A stretch of 64,000 nucleotides of DNA, from the NCBI GenBank assembly GCA_963693305.1, contig OY855904.1:47364561-47428560 (forward strand), read 5' to 3'. This document shows positions 29,465-42,154 of this stretch, piece after piece. Below the pieces are notes generated by a model that ran no database searches, had not been told where the DNA came from, and worked only from the letters and a program-made list of their open reading frames with translations. How positions within the stretch are numbered: the stretch's first letter is position 1; each line of letters opens with the position of its first letter. Source of the DNA: Meandrina meandrites (Eukaryota; Cnidaria; Anthozoa; Scleractinia; Meandrinidae). Position numbers and translations under genes: made by a program.

Positions 29465-29671
29465 CTAATTGCTTGGTAAAAGAAGATTTATTACATCTTG
29501 TGGGCTCATTTTTTTCATTTCTGCGACAATGTGATCTATTGCAAGTGGTGGAGGTTTTACTTGGTTTTCGTTGACTGTGCGATATATTTCAAAATCAGTT
29601 CTCGTTCTGTTTTTTTGGAATTTTGTTTTTTTCATGCTTTGTTCCATAAGACCACTTCTTCCTCTTCCCAT
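29465..29671 (-). CDS. Small unknown protein next to the right TIR
   Basis: 68 residues, basic N-terminal half, then a helix MSPQDVINLLLPSN. It starts just inside the inverted repeat border. No recognised domain; weak support. Confidence 0.35.
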   Translation of the reverse strand: MGRGRSGLMEQSMKKTKFQKNRTRTDFEIYRTVNENQVKPPPLAIDHIVAEMKKMSPQDVINLLLPSN

Positions 29672-29678
29672 CTCTGTG

Positions 29679-29988
29679 TTTTATACTGCACGGTGTCAAT
29701 TCTCTAATTGCTTGTCCCCGCCTGGGGTTTTATTTCTTTAGTAGTATAGTCGGTGGGTGTGAATACCCTTTTATTTCCTTAGTAGTATAGTCGGTATTAA
29801 ACAAATACTATCTTTGGTAAACCTAAATTTTTTAACCTCTTTACGAGACTATAGTCAGGGACCAAAGCTGAACCATGCGAGCTATGTGAGCATGGTTTGG
29901 CTTTGGTCCCTGACTACTAGTCTCGTGAAGAGGTTAAAAAATTTAGGTGCACCCAAAGTGGTATTTGTTTAATACCGACTATACTACT
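29679..29988 (-). repeat. Right terminal inverted repeat of element 1
   Basis: 310 bp, the reverse complement of 14065-14374. Its outer 208 bp (29781-29988) form the same long imperfect hairpin as at the left end, in the same arrangement relative to the end. Confidence 0.92.
29781..29988. repeat. 208-bp hairpin at right terminus
   Basis: It begins AGTAGTATAGTCGG and ends ...CGACTATACTACT, with arms GTCAGGGACCAAAGC / GCTTTGGTCCCTGAC around a loop near 29880-29890. Confidence 0.85.
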
Positions 29989-29993
29989 AATGT
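29989..29993. repeat. Right target site duplication of element 1 (AATGT)
   Basis: Same five bases as at 14060-14064. Confidence 0.8.
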
Positions 29994-30070
29994 TAATATT
30001 AATGCTTCACAGCATCCTGAAATAATTATTTTATGCCTAACCTAAAAAACCTACAGAATATGACCGAAAA

Positions 30071-30143
30071 GGCAGCGTGGCCTAGTGGTTTAGGCGTTGG
30101 ACTTGTAATCCGGAGGCCCCGGGAGCAAATTCTCCTTCCTGCC
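30071..30143 (+). tRNA. tRNA-Thr(UGU)-like pseudogene or SINE head
   Basis: A 73-base segment has a good A box (TGGCCTAGTGG), a 4-bp D stem (GCCT/AGGC) and an anticodon loop CTTGTAA giving UGU. The acceptor stem pairs at five of seven positions plus a wobble. The T arm is degenerate (GAGCAAATTCTC instead of a GGTTCRANTCC box), so it is likely a pseudogene or tRNA-derived SINE. Confidence 0.4.
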
Positions 30144-30289
30144 TATAGATGGACTTGTCTCCGCTGGTCCCGAATTCCACTCAATGTAAATGCTATTTAA
30201 AGTAAAAATTTCTGTTTACGTCAGAACTTTACTGCTAGTAAGCAACATAAGAATTTTATTTTTAAAGAGCAATAACCGTTTCACATTGT

Positions 30290-30770
30290 AGAATTATGAG
30301 AACGTGTAAGCACCGTGCTTTCCATAGGGCACTGCACCCCACATCCTCGACACCGCTTTCAATATCTATTTCGAATTCATTCAAGAGTCAACAGTATAAG
30401 AGTGCTGCCATAAGCGAAGAATGTAAATGCTAATGTAAGAATGCCTGTTTACACAGATTTTCACTGCAAGTAAGCGGAAAAGAATAAGAGCTGAGTATCT
30501 CGCAGAACTTACGTGGTTGAAGGGGATGAGGGGGCGAAACATGAGGATGAGCTAACGCCACCTGAAAAGGAAAGTAAAGTGAAAAATAAAAGATTAATAA
30601 GGAATATTATTTCTGTGTCCCTCTCTATTTTCCTCTTTTTCTTTCATCTAGAAAATTCTTTTTATTTCTTACCGGAAGTATGACGCCAGAAGCTGCTGCT
30701 GTAAGACCAGTAGGGGCCACTGCAAACCCATGAAATTAAAAAAAAAAATACAGTCTGGTCATTAAAAATA
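30290..30770. repeat. Dispersed repeat R1, copy 1
   Basis: Shares long blocks (for example ACAGATTTTCACTGCAAGTA and AGCTGAGTATCTCGCAGAAC) with about 33575-34080 and 35170-35430. A partial copy of its left end lies at about 13876-13970, beside element 1. Confidence 0.8.
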
Positions 30771-30777
30771 ATTTAAT

Positions 30778-31125
30778 ATATAGATTTAGGCAGGCCTAAA
30801 AGCGGAGCTCTTATTTATTGCTGTTTGCTTGAGTCTGCAGTGTTTCCAAACTAAGTAGCCACACTACTTCTAAGCGTATACGGTTGCCCGCTGCACTTTA
30901 TTGGGTTCCTCAGGCACGTACGCACGTAGGCGCACACATCAAATTTTAGCATTAGGATTTTTCATAACTCTAAGAGTAATTCAATGTAGAAAGGACCTGG
31001 ATGAAGGTGGAAAATTTTGTTTTGATCTACTTCACAACAGTCAAGGCAAAAAGACCAACTCAAGGCACAAAAAAAAAACCACACACACACAAAAAAACAC
31101 AAAACAAAGTCAACTCGCGGCTAAA
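30778..31125. repeat. Dispersed repeat R2, copy 1
   Basis: TATAGATTTAGGCAGGCC and CACTTTATTGGGTTC blocks recur at about 44345-44672 in the same orientation. Confidence 0.75.
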
Positions 31126-33574
31126 CCTAGTATAGCTGTGGTCTGGTGGTGTTCTAGCATGAGTTGCATGGCCAGTACCTTCCCCAAGGTAAAGAATTGC
31201 TCCATTTCCAAGACATCCTCTGTCTCAAAAGAAGTTGTTCATGTCCGGCTTTGTCCGCGTCCGATCCACTCGCACGGAATCGCACGATCAAATACTAAAC
31301 CAAGTGAATGAAATTCAACTGCCCCCATAGTTAAAGCTAGTAAAAGCATTGAGCCAAACAAGAACGAACTTGGAGATAAATGTGATCGCTTACACATTTT
31401 CTAAGATCTTCTAACCTGAAATGTAGCGAACAAACTTTATAAAAAATTCCCGCAGCGATCATGAACTCCTTTCTTTCCTCTCAACGAATTGCATTGATCC
31501 ACTTTTTCCCTTAGAGGCAAACAGTGAACAGTTCTATCACCTCTCGTGGCATTCAGAAACACAGCAACTCGCAGGAGCAGCGAAAAGAAACACACGAGAT
31601 CGATGAATAATCAAGACTTTTGTATGAACGCATTGTCAAAACAAAACACCGACGCCTAACTAGCCTCGCTTTCATGCAGCTCGTCCCAGGCACCGATCGA
31701 GTGGTCCACCATATTTGCATTCGGTGTATACATTTTATAAATTATCAGCGAAGATCGATTTTCCTTCTTTTCATCGGTCTTTTATCCTTCACTTCAGTGA
31801 ATATGATCGGCTTTGAGTTCACTTTTATTTGAGCTCAATTCAATGATATTCAGCCTTGCTCAGCCGCAGGTCGAATCCTGGACCTCATCGCTCTTTTTGA
31901 CCTGTAGTCCGATATGCCATGTTCAAGTCGGCAATTATTTCGGATCTTCCCGTTGAAAGGTTGTCCTAAATCATGTGGCATAAGTTTCCATGATGTAGAT
32001 GAGTAACTAGAGCGAGAAATATTCACAAAGATCTATGTTTTCCAGCAGCTTTCTTCGCGTCTTTCATTCAGCTTTAAAGGTGAACAGCGTACCAGAGCAC
32101 CAAAGAATTTCCGCCTTTTCATGCAATCGCTTCGTTTAAGTTGATACGAAATGTCCAGATCATTTTTTTTGATGTGAGATACAAATGCCTTAAGTATTGA
32201 AAAACTTTAGATGTGATGGGGTGAAAATAATAACGAAGAATGTATGTGTGTATGTAGAGCGCACGCGCCTGCGAGCCATACTGCTAGCCACGATGACCAT
32301 GAAAACTCAAACGCATGGTTTTCAAATTTTCTATGCTCACACGACACCTATGGGGCTCCGCTCTGCGGCCCTTCGGGCCGCTAAGGAGCTCCGCTAGTGA
32401 CTGTTTATTAAAGGTCACGGTAAGAGCAGGCTTGTGATAATTTAAAGAAAAAGACAACGCTGCGCTTCCCGTTTCAAAAACAATGTGTCCGTTGGAATAG
32501 TTACACTGTGTGATGCTGCAGCGTCCTTCTTTGATTTAAATTTTTGTTGTGTATTTCAGCTGTTGACTCCCGAATACGAACAAAACAATGAATAATAGCT
32601 TAACTTTCGGACGCAACTTTAAATTACTTTAACGAGCCAAAAGAACGTCTGCGAAGGAGGCTAACCTATAAAAGGGTTTCAAGCCGCACATCTCTTAAGG
32701 GCGCGGGGGACACCTACAATCAGTGTCAAAATCTTGGTCATTTCCTGTTTTTTCTTCACTTGACGCAACAAAATATTTAGTAACTCCCCCATTCGCCCTA
32801 TTCAATGTTGCGTAGCATGCAAAAATTAATGCGCACGATTGCTGCCTAATTTTGCTTAGAAACGGAATGCACAAGGAGTTCGGCCTCATTACGCAATCTA
32901 ACATTGGAAGGGGGTGGGGGTTGGTGTACCAACGCGTTTCGTCAAAGATTGTAGCCATGAATAAATTCATTAGCCAAAATTTTCCTTTTCCTACATCTTA
33001 AAACGCCTATATCTCGGCTGTTTTTGGTGTGATTGAGGTGAAATTTTCCAGAGACAAAAAAAAATGATGGAAGTTTACGAATGTTGTCTTTGATTTGGTA
33101 GATTGCGCTTTACGGCTTCGCTAGAGCGCCATTGGTGCCAAATTGAAAAATCCATGACTTTGTGTCCAAGTTTGCGGATCGAGTAGAAAGCAGCACTCTG
33201 TGATTTTATCAAAAAATATCAGTCAAAACCTCTAGTGCGTCATGACAGAAGCGGATTTTTAATTTAAACTTTGCCAGCTAGTAAAATTCGTTTAAATGTG
33301 CAAATTTGAATTGAACGCCTCCTATATTTTTTAAAAGCGCTCTTTCAGAATTCCGCTTCTGCCATGACACACTACAGTGTTCCTAGTTTACCTCTCTGTT
33401 GTGGCAGCTAATGAAGTTCTAAATCTGCGCTGAATTATTGGACACAAAATTGTCGGAAAAGTTCAAAGGTGTTCCGAAGGTGTTCCGATTAAAACACGAG
33501 AGAGGTAATTATGGTTATTACATTCCACGCTCTAATGTTGAGATCAGAAAAGAACAATGCGGATAGCAATAATC

Positions 33575-34080
33575 TTATAGTACATAAAGTACGTGTGCAC
33601 CTGAGATCTTGACAACCATAACTTTGTAGAATTATGCAAACGTGTAAGCCCCGTGTTTTCCATAAAGCACTGCAACCCACATCCTGACACCGCTTTTCAT
33701 ATCCGTCTGTTTCAGTCAAGAGTCAGCAGTATAAAATTACTGCCATGAGCGAACAATGTAAATGCTAATGTAAGAATGCCTGTTTACACAGATTTTCACT
33801 GCAAGTAAGCGGAAACGAATAAGAGCTGAGTATCTCGCAGAACTTACGTGGTTGAAAATGACCAGGGGGATACAGCTGAAAAAGAAAGTAAAGTGAAAAA
33901 TAAAAGATTAATAAGGAATACTATTTCTGTGTCACTCTCTATTTCCCTCTTCCTCGTTCATCTAGAAAATTCTTTTTATTTCTTACCGAAGATATGACGC
34001 CAGGCGCTACCACTGTAGGAGCACTAGGGAACACTGAAACCCCTTGAAAAAAAAATACAGTCTGGTCATTGAAAATAATT
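33575..34080. repeat. Dispersed repeat R1, copy 2
   Basis: Same blocks as copy 1, including CTAGAAAATTCTTTTTATTT and the CAGTCTGGTCATT end. Confidence 0.8.
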
Positions 34081-34118
34081 TATTATCCTACCTCTAAGTT
34101 TCAATGAAATAATATTTT

Positions 34119-34286
34119 TGGGCTACTTTAACAACGAATTTTGAGAGCGCTGTACACAAGTGTTACTGGGCTTAAAGATCCTTACATTTGAATTTGCGTG
34201 ACACATCTCCCAAGCGATGGCCCAGAAACTGAGCTCCGAAGCACTTGCGTATAGCGCTCTCAAAATTCGTTGTTTAAGTAGCCCAA
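34119..34286. repeat. Foldback (MITE-like) hairpin, 168 bp
   Basis: TTGGGCTACTTTAACAACG..TTTTGAGAGCGCT at the left pairs with AGCGCTCTCAAAATTCG..AAGTAGCCCAA at the right, arms of about 37 bp with one mismatch. Confidence 0.75.
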
Positions 34287-37200
34287 AGTATTTTTATATT
34301 TACTTTAAGAAGAAACGTTGTTCTCTCGTGGGGTTATATTTTCATAACTCCAGATGACGAACCAAAGTGCGATTTTTAACTGTCAATTTTGACATTATTT
34401 TTATTGATGGGAATACCGTGAAACTTGCATTTTGCGCTGTCACATTTTGTTGTTTGAGTAACCCCAAAATTGTATTGCATATGTTGGAAGACGAAATGTT
34501 GCTTTTTCGTTGGGATATATTTTTATAGCACCAGCTAATGTACCAAGTTAAGTTTTTTCGCTCTCAATTTTGCCATTTTTTGCCGTGCTAAAATCGGCAA
34601 AATAAGCCGAAAAATTAGAAATCTTGAAAATATTATGCTTTGTGTCAAATTATTCATTTAACCATTGAAATTGCTAAGCAGTATGTCTTCTCTTCAATGA
34701 TGTATTAATTGTTTGATTGTGCCCTTTTGTTTATTTTTGGTAAATTTTTATGTCATGTGTTGTATGAACCCCCCGTTGGAGCTTTCAAACCGTCATCGTC
34801 GCCGTTCGCGTAAAAAAAAATCTGATTGAACTTAAAGTATTTTTTCATAAATAGTTCCACTAGACCTACATTCTGGCCAAGTTTGAGAATTTTCAATCTT
34901 TTTACAAATTGCACTCCTCCAGGCGGTATTTACGGAACCCCGCTCCTAAAAACGAAATGCCATACAATGTCTTACAGAGCGGTGAAATTCTCACTTCAGG
35001 AAGTCACGTCTCACTCGATGCGCTTACATAAATCATTAACAGTCGATCGTTTTCTCGAATCGTGAATTCAGTATCGGCTGAGCTGCGAGGCCAGGCGGGA
35101 GAATGTCGAGGGTTACTAAAGCGATAATTCGAAATGGTAACTTTCCAGCTTTTTTTTTTTAATAAAAGCAATAACCATTTCACTTTGTAGAATTCTACAA
35201 ACGTCATCTGCAAGCCCCGTGTTTTCCATAGAGCACGGCACCCCACATCCCCGACAGCACGTTTCCATGTCTGCAGCAGTCAAGAGTCAGCAGTATAAAA
35301 GTACTGGAGCAATGTAAACGCTAAAGTAAGAATGCCTGTTTACACAGATTTTCACTGCAAGTAAGCGGAAACGAATAAGAGCTGAGTATCTCGCAGAACT
35401 TACGTGGTTGAAAATGACCAGGGGGATACGCATCGACTTTGAACGTGCTTCATGAGAGTCGATGAGAGTTTTCTCTCGTTCGTAGTCACTCTTGACGGAC
35501 ATTTCGACAACTCTCTTTCTCGTTTGGCCCGAGTTGATGATAGGCGACGAGAGTTGACGGAAACTCTCATGAGAGAAGACTCTCATCAACTTTCATCCTC
35601 TTTTGGCCCAGGCTATCTAAACGAGTTTGACCAATGTCATCATAATCAGACGATTTTAACATGATTATAAATGTGTCACAATTACCTCATTACATTTGTC
35701 TTTTTCTATCCGTTACTGTCCGCTTCAAATAAAAGGTATGTCCTCACGAAATTCTGCTTTGGCAGAACTGTATTTCACAATGGTTTCTTACATGAGGACG
35801 CGCCGACAAAATGGTGACCACACCTCGTCAAGGCACATGATATTGCCATTAATAAACGATAAAAACTTAAATATTTTTATTTGGACTAACGACAAAATCC
35901 AGATAATAGGGGAAATAATGTTCAATTTAACTTACTATATGGGTTTCCCACATCACCGCTACCTAGTGGTGGTACTGTAGGACTCACAAAACGCCCAAAC
36001 ATGACTTCTGTAAGAAAAATAGACGTTGACGTCATATAAGCTATGGATTTTAAACTGTTTTTCACGTTTAATCTGCACCACACCATAGAAATAGGCGCTT
36101 TATCTCTAAGGTTTATTTAGCTAAAATTTTTTGCGTCATTTCAAAAACATCCCAGGCGCGATATCAACATTTTACTATCTTACCGTGATACAACTTTTTA
36201 TTGCTTTTCGTGACATAGGATCACATACGGTATTTCTTCTAGCGCATACTGGCTCGAAAATATCAATATTTTAGTATTGCAATACATCTTTCAAGGTTTG
36301 ATTTCCTGGTATTTGAAAGCCACCTGCCAATTTCTTCTAAAACACTGTTACGCCCCAATTAGATGGCGGAACAAACGTCATATAACATTTTAAGATGATC
36401 AGCCATTTGGACCCTCTGTGTATTTTCACGGGTACGCTTTTGCAAAATATGAATTAAGGTCGCGCAGCTTTGACAGCTTTGTGTCCCGTGCGCTGGAACT
36501 TAGCGAATTATCATAATTAGATTCACGCAGCTTTGAACAGAGCGTTTTCATATGACGTCACGGCGGCCCTATTGGTGTACCAACTCTATTTTTATGCAAA
36601 AATCGTTTTTTTGTTTTAGTAAACCAATATGGCCGCTGGTCACGTGAATGAAAACTCTCCATATAGCGCACGTTGTTGCAAACATCAGTTATCCGTATAA
36701 GGTGTTGAGCAACGAACAGTCAGTAATCAACCAAACCAAACGGTTCAAAAGAAGATGACGCCGCTCATAGCGAGCACCACTTCGCAACAAACAAATTATC
36801 TTACACATGAAAAACTGTTTCATGCTGTGTTCACACTAGGCCGAAACATGACTTGTCTGATCACGAATAAATCATGTATCGCTATGAAACGTGTTCACAT
36901 CAGTTGACGGTGCGTTGCGCAAATCATGATCGAAACATGTTTTTCTGAGCATGATTGGAACAACCTCACGAGACAGTTTCAATCATGATCAGATGAAGCG
37001 CGTTCAAAATGGCGGGAATGCGGAGACGAGACGAGTGCCCAAAAGATCCGAAATTGGACTACTATGAGATCAAATGTTTAGTTAAGATATTGGCCGATGT
37101 AGCGATACAACGGCAATTATTGGCGATGGGTTGAAAGCAGAATATTTGGGAGAACATCGATCGCTACGAAACTTAACAACAGCGGCTGCAAGCGCAATGC

Positions 37201-37675
37201 AAAACCAAAATTTACAAACAATTCTTCAAATGCTGTCTGCTCGCTAAACGCTGGAAAGCCCTCCTCTTCCGAAGGGTTTAAAATTGACACAAAGCCAAAG
37301 AAATAATGGAAATGTAATTGTAATTTCGAGGTCCATTTTTTTCGGTTAAAGTGTACAATAATTATGTGATTATACCGAAATGAAAATCGCGTAAGTTACA
37401 CAATATTATTGTGCATTTACGGTTAAGACTAATCTGCAAAACCACGGAACTGCGGAACCTGCGAAATCTAGAGAAATGACTGTTTTTAATGCGATAAACA
37501 TTGCATCACATTAAATTACAACGATGTTGCATTAATTTACATAGATATTTTACTTAATTTTCCTCCTTATCTTCACTGGCACGATAGGCACGAATCTTGC
37601 CTCGTTTTAATGTGATCATAGTTCTAGCGTTATCGCACGTTGTTATTATTCACTCCAAATCCCCAGTATATTTAA
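34287..37675. other. Non-coding DNA with short inverted and dispersed repeats
   Basis: Includes R1 copy 3 (about 35170-35430), a cluster of GAGAGTT/AACTCTC inverted motifs at 35440-35610, and at 37010-37130 a short frame starting ATGGCGGGAATGCGGAG that stops early. No gene that I can support. Confidence 0.55.
35170..35430. repeat. Dispersed repeat R1, copy 3
   Basis: Carries GTGTTTTCCATAGAGCACGG and the ACAGATTTTCACTGCAAGTA to CTTACGTGGTTGAA block. Confidence 0.8.
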
Positions 37676-40600
37676 GTGTCATTGTCAGAGAAAACCAGGC
37701 AATGGCGAAAGATGGGGGTCGGCCGATTTCCCTAATTTTTTCAGCATTTGAAACCTATCAGATAAGATTAAGATTGGTGGTATTTAAATAATTTCTTGGC
37801 TTTTCAATCATGAGATTGACCACCCCCCTACATTTTGGCACAGAAAGTGCCAAAAATCCATATAAAAAAGGCCAACTTCTCGGTCCTCGAAACCGATCTC
37901 CCTTTTGCATGTAGTGCACATATTTTTTTCTCAAGGTTAATTAACTAGTTGTTAATGTTTTGGCTTCCTCGAAACAAATTTTCAGTCAAACTAAATTTTT
38001 TGCCAAATTTTCTAATGTGGGTAGGTAGCTTGTACCTTACCACAGAGTGAATTTCGGGGTTTTTCAAATTTTATTTTTTCAAAAGTGCGGAAGTTTATTT
38101 TTTATTTTATTCCATTTTTAAACAGTCTATACCCTTCTTAATCAAAAACAAGAATTTATTGATTGGCACAATAAACTCTCTTTCCGCGAATTTTGTTCAA
38201 AAATGCCTTAAATCGCTCTTATGGCTACTTTCCCGCCAAAATTAATTCACACTAAAATATTATATAAAATCGGCAAAATTGCATTTCGAATGAAATTGAT
38301 GTATTTTAATTCAGTTTAGGAACAGCAGAATCTTTATATGTTTAATAAAAATAATTTCGAAATTATAATGTAATTAAAATAAATAAATATTGCAGAACTG
38401 ACACGAATTTCAGTGTGTATTTCCCGCGAAAATTCAGTCGTATTATGAAAGTACTGTTTGGATTTTCATGGTATATTCAAATTAGCTTGGTTTGTCTCAA
38501 AAGCGTGAAAATAAACCTTATATATAAGGCAGTCTTAGAAGCAATGATCCAAGGTTCTAAGTAAATAGGAGACCTTGCGATATCGTTTCTTCCGACGACT
38601 CGGGACTTTCAGATGTTATCATGTTTCATTCTGGACTCTCATGTTACAGTGATTCGCAGCACTCTTACATGCTCTTATGATATGAGAAAGAAAGTGGGGC
38701 CGACAATTGAAATCATTTTAAAAAGCAAGTTTTGGTTTATTACAAGAAATTGATGTTAAAATACAATATTTCGGCTCTAGAGTCGTGACGTTAATTTTAC
38801 AAGGGGAACTGAAATATCTGAGGCGTGTTTAAGTTACGTAATAAAGTATAGAAATATTGGGCATCAGAGAAAATAGTTCTAACTCTCTGGAGGCTTTGAG
38901 TCCTTCATTAATGCTAGGCTTGAGATTCTTAATACGACTCTGAAATAGAGCCGAAATATTGTATTTCAATATCAATTTCTTGTAACAAACCAATACTTGG
39001 TTTTTACAATGATTTCATTTCTCGGCCTTCCCTTCTTTCTCCTGTATTCCAAATTGTCAGATGGCTCTGGATTTCTTATGATATAAATTGTTCGTTTACT
39101 TCACGAGAATCAGCTTGTAGTTTTCTTGGATCTAATACAACTATTCTGCCACTAGATTCTTGCAAGCTCACTTACTAGGTCTTGGTGTGAGTGGCAAGCT
39201 GGGATGGCGATCTCGAAGTTCAGCAATCAATGAGATACGGCTAATTTATGCAGACCAGACTAAGATAGAGTAACAGGTATGGCCATCTGTCAAATAGCAC
39301 TAGAAGAGAACTAACAGCCGACTGCGACTGGCGACCTTGCAAACGTTCAGGTTGTTATCCATTTCACGAGTTTCAATGCAAACAGGTCTGTGACCCACCC
39401 TGTGTTTGTGGGACCGTTTTATTTGTAATGTTAGCATTATTGTCGGGCTGGTTATAATTTGAGCCCCTCTCTGTTTGGATTCGCCTCGCTAACAGTTGCA
39501 TTGTAGCTAAATTTTATAGGGAAAAACGATTCCTATTACTAAACATTGTAAAAGAAAAATTGCTCAGTTGAACTTCTACCTATGTCTACTTGTGAATTGG
39601 GTTTGTTTTTGTTAGGAGGAGAACACATCGAGGCGAATTCAAAAAGAGAGGAGTTCAAATTACAACCAGCGTGACAATAATGCTTACATTACAAATAAAA
39701 CGGTCCCACAAACACGGCTTGGGTCATTGACTTGTTTGCATTGAACCTCGTGAAATGGATAACAACATGAACTATTGCAACGTCGCCAGTCGTAGCCGGC
39801 GGTTAGTTTTTTTTTTGTGTGTTGTTTGACAGATCTTCAGTTAAATCAAAACAGCCTGGTCTGCATGATGATTGCTGAACTTCGAGATCGCCATCCCAGC
39901 TTCCCACTCACACCAAGACCTAGTACGTAAGTGCGCTTACAAGAATCTAGCGGCAGAATAGTTTTATTAGATCCGAGAAAACTACAAGCTGATTCTCGTG
40001 AAGTAAATGAACAATTCATATCATAAGAGTGTTGCGAAGCACTGTAACATGAGAGTCCAGAATGAAGTTTACATGAAAGTCCCTTGTCGCAAGGTCTCCT
40101 ATTTACTTAGAACCTTGGATCATTGCTTCTAAGACTGCCTTATATAAAAGGTTTTCACGCTTTTGAGACAAGCCAAGCTAATTTGAATATACCACGAAAA
40201 TCCAAACAGTACTTTCATAATACGACTGAATTTTCGCGGGAAATACACACTGATACGCGTCAGTTCTGCAATATTTATTTATTTTAATTACATTATAATT
40301 TCGAAATTATTTTTATTAAACATATAAAGATTCTGCTGTTCCTAAACTGAATTAAAATACATCAATTTCATTCGAAATGCAATTTTGCCGATTTTATATA
40401 ATATTTTAGTGTGAATTAATTTTGGCGGGAAAGTAGCCATAAGAGCGATTTAAGGCATTTTTGAACAAAATTCGCGGAAAGAGAGTTTATTGTGCCAATC
40501 AATAAATTCTTGTTTTTGATTAAGAAGGGTATAGACTGTTTAAAAATGGAATAAAATAAAAAATAAACTTCCGCACTTTTGAAAAAATAAAATTTGAAAA

Positions 40601-40985
40601 ACCCCGAAATTCACTCTGTGGTAAGGTACAAGCTACCTACCCACATTAGAAAATTTGGCAAAAAATTTAGTTTGACTGAAAATTTGTTTCGAGGAAGCCA
40701 AAACATTAACAACTAGTTAATTAACCTTGAGAAAAAAATATGTGCACTACATGCAAAAGGGAGATCGGTTTCGAGGACCGAGAAGTTGGCCTTTTTTATA
40801 TGGATTTTTGGCACTTTCTGTGCCAAAATGTAGGGGGGTGGTCAATCTCAGGATTGAAAAGCCAAGAAATTATTTAAATACCACCAATCTTAATCTTATC
40901 TGATAGGTTTCAAATGCTGAAAAAATTAGGGAAATCGGCCGACCCCCATCTTTCGCCATTGCCTGGTTTTCTCTGACAATGACAC
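37676..40985. mobile_element. Giant foldback element (3.3-kb palindrome) flanked by TTAA
   Basis: The left arm (37676-39488) and right arm (39629-40985) are reverse complements, starting GTGTCATTGTCAGAGAAAAC, with a ~140-bp loop. The outer ~900 bp are nearly identical between arms; the inner part differs by many substitutions and small indels. TTAA borders both ends (37672-37675, 40986-40989), as with piggyBac- or Kolobok-type insertions. The left arm contains a nested 358-bp element. No coding capacity is seen. Confidence 0.88.
38684..39041. mobile_element. MITE nested in the left arm of the foldback
   Basis: Its own inverted ends read GAGAAAGAA(A/G)G..GGCCGA and continue through TTACAAGAAATTGAT and AATACAATATTTCGGCTCTA. 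It is absent from the right arm; CTTATGATAT occurs on both sides in the left arm, which fits a target duplication. Confidence 0.8.
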
Positions 40986-42154
40986 TTAAAATGCTATTTA
41001 TATGGCGTGTTTAAGGCTGTTTCTGTCTTTTTTAGCAGTTAATTACGCCGTAGGCCAACGTCACGTTGTTTTAACAAGGAGGGAGGACCCCTTCGACGAG
41101 GAATAATGCCTATAAATCAAGCCGCTCATCGCCCGGCAAAATTATTTTTCCCAGAACTTTATCACATTCGGGTGATTAGTGGCTATTGTACCTGTGAAGA
41201 TGTGGGCAGGTTGGCACTCTTATAAGTCCACCAAGCAATGTTATCATATTTTCTTTCCTTTTGATTGGTCGAGACCCTAACACGTCTGCAAATAACTCAT
41301 GCGCATTGGCGTCTGACAGTGATTTTGCTACAAATAATATTCTGCTCATGCGTAGTTGTGTCTACTTCCGAGAAAAAGTGCTTCTTGTTTTCTAGAGTTG
41401 TGGTAGAGTATTTGATTTGCCTACTACACCCGAAAAAACAGCCAGAATACAAAGAAGGCAACGAAAATTTTAATGTATTTCGGCAATATCTAAGAGAAAG
41501 AAAATTGTATAAAGAACAATAGGCCTTATGCATGATGACATCTTATGCTTAAAATTCACCACCAAGCCCCGTTTACACAAATTATTCTTAACCCTCTGCC
41601 ACCTTTGTGCAGTTTTCACGTGGGTATTCTTTTCATCTTCGCTGCTTTGGGAACTCGTTCATGATAAAATTTACAAGTTTGCACTTCGAAAGCGAGGCTT
41701 GGTGGTGAAACTAGCCAGTGTGACGTAAACATGCATAAGGGCTATTCGTATCTTCGAATGCGAAGTTACGCTTTCGTCTGTACCACTTCAGCAAGAAAGC
41801 GTGAAATTCCAATTCCCGTAGGTAATAATTATTATTGTGCAAAACAAATTCATGCAGCTATCGTGTGCGAGTGAAACAATTATTGAACTTGACTCATCCT
41901 CGTCCAATAATTTGTAAATATCCGCAGATTTCCATTTCATTCAATGTTGAAGCTATTTCAAGCTGTTCCTGTGCCCACCATCCTTTCTCGGAGTCAGTTT
42001 CTTGCATTTCCTTCCCGAGTAGAAAAAATAAAAATAAAAAAAAAGAAGGCCTTGCAGGTTAACTCAAAGTCAGTCAGTCAGTTCTGCAGATTACTCAAAT
42101 AATTCTCGTTTTTGAATGGCCGCGCGGAAAACAATTTAGTGGTGAGCAATAAAG

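Larger units (their letters stand above)
14065..29988. mobile_element. Element 1: complete Polinton/adintovirus-like element
   Basis: The 15,924-bp unit has 310-bp inverted repeats, AGTAGT...ACTACT termini and a 5-bp target duplication. It encodes protein-primed-type DNA polymerase B, DDE integrase, adenain-like protease, A32/FtsK-like packaging ATPase, capsid and penton candidates and a fiber, the Maverick/Polinton gene set. The short capsid candidate, zinc-ribbon proteins and PLA2 domain recall the animal adintovirus group; I infer this. Only the protease (two frameshifts) and the fiber (one stop) look broken, so it is either recently inserted or affected by assembly error. Confidence 0.93.
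30144..34118. other. Non-coding repeat-rich DNA
   Basis: No supported gene. It holds copies of two dispersed repeats (about 30290-30770 and 33575-34080; about 30778-31125), CT-rich and A-rich tracts, a (CA)n/A-rich patch at 31070-31105, and a weak inverted repeat at about 33232-33375 (TCATGACAGAAGCGG / CCGCTTCTGCCATGAC). Open frames of 60-136 codons here show no domain. Confidence 0.6.

Noticed and set aside
37010..37260. ATGGCGGGAATGCGGAGAC frame, possible transposon-type DNA-binding protein start
   Set aside because: Stops after about 38 codons and the other frames do not give a convincing Myb/MADF pattern.
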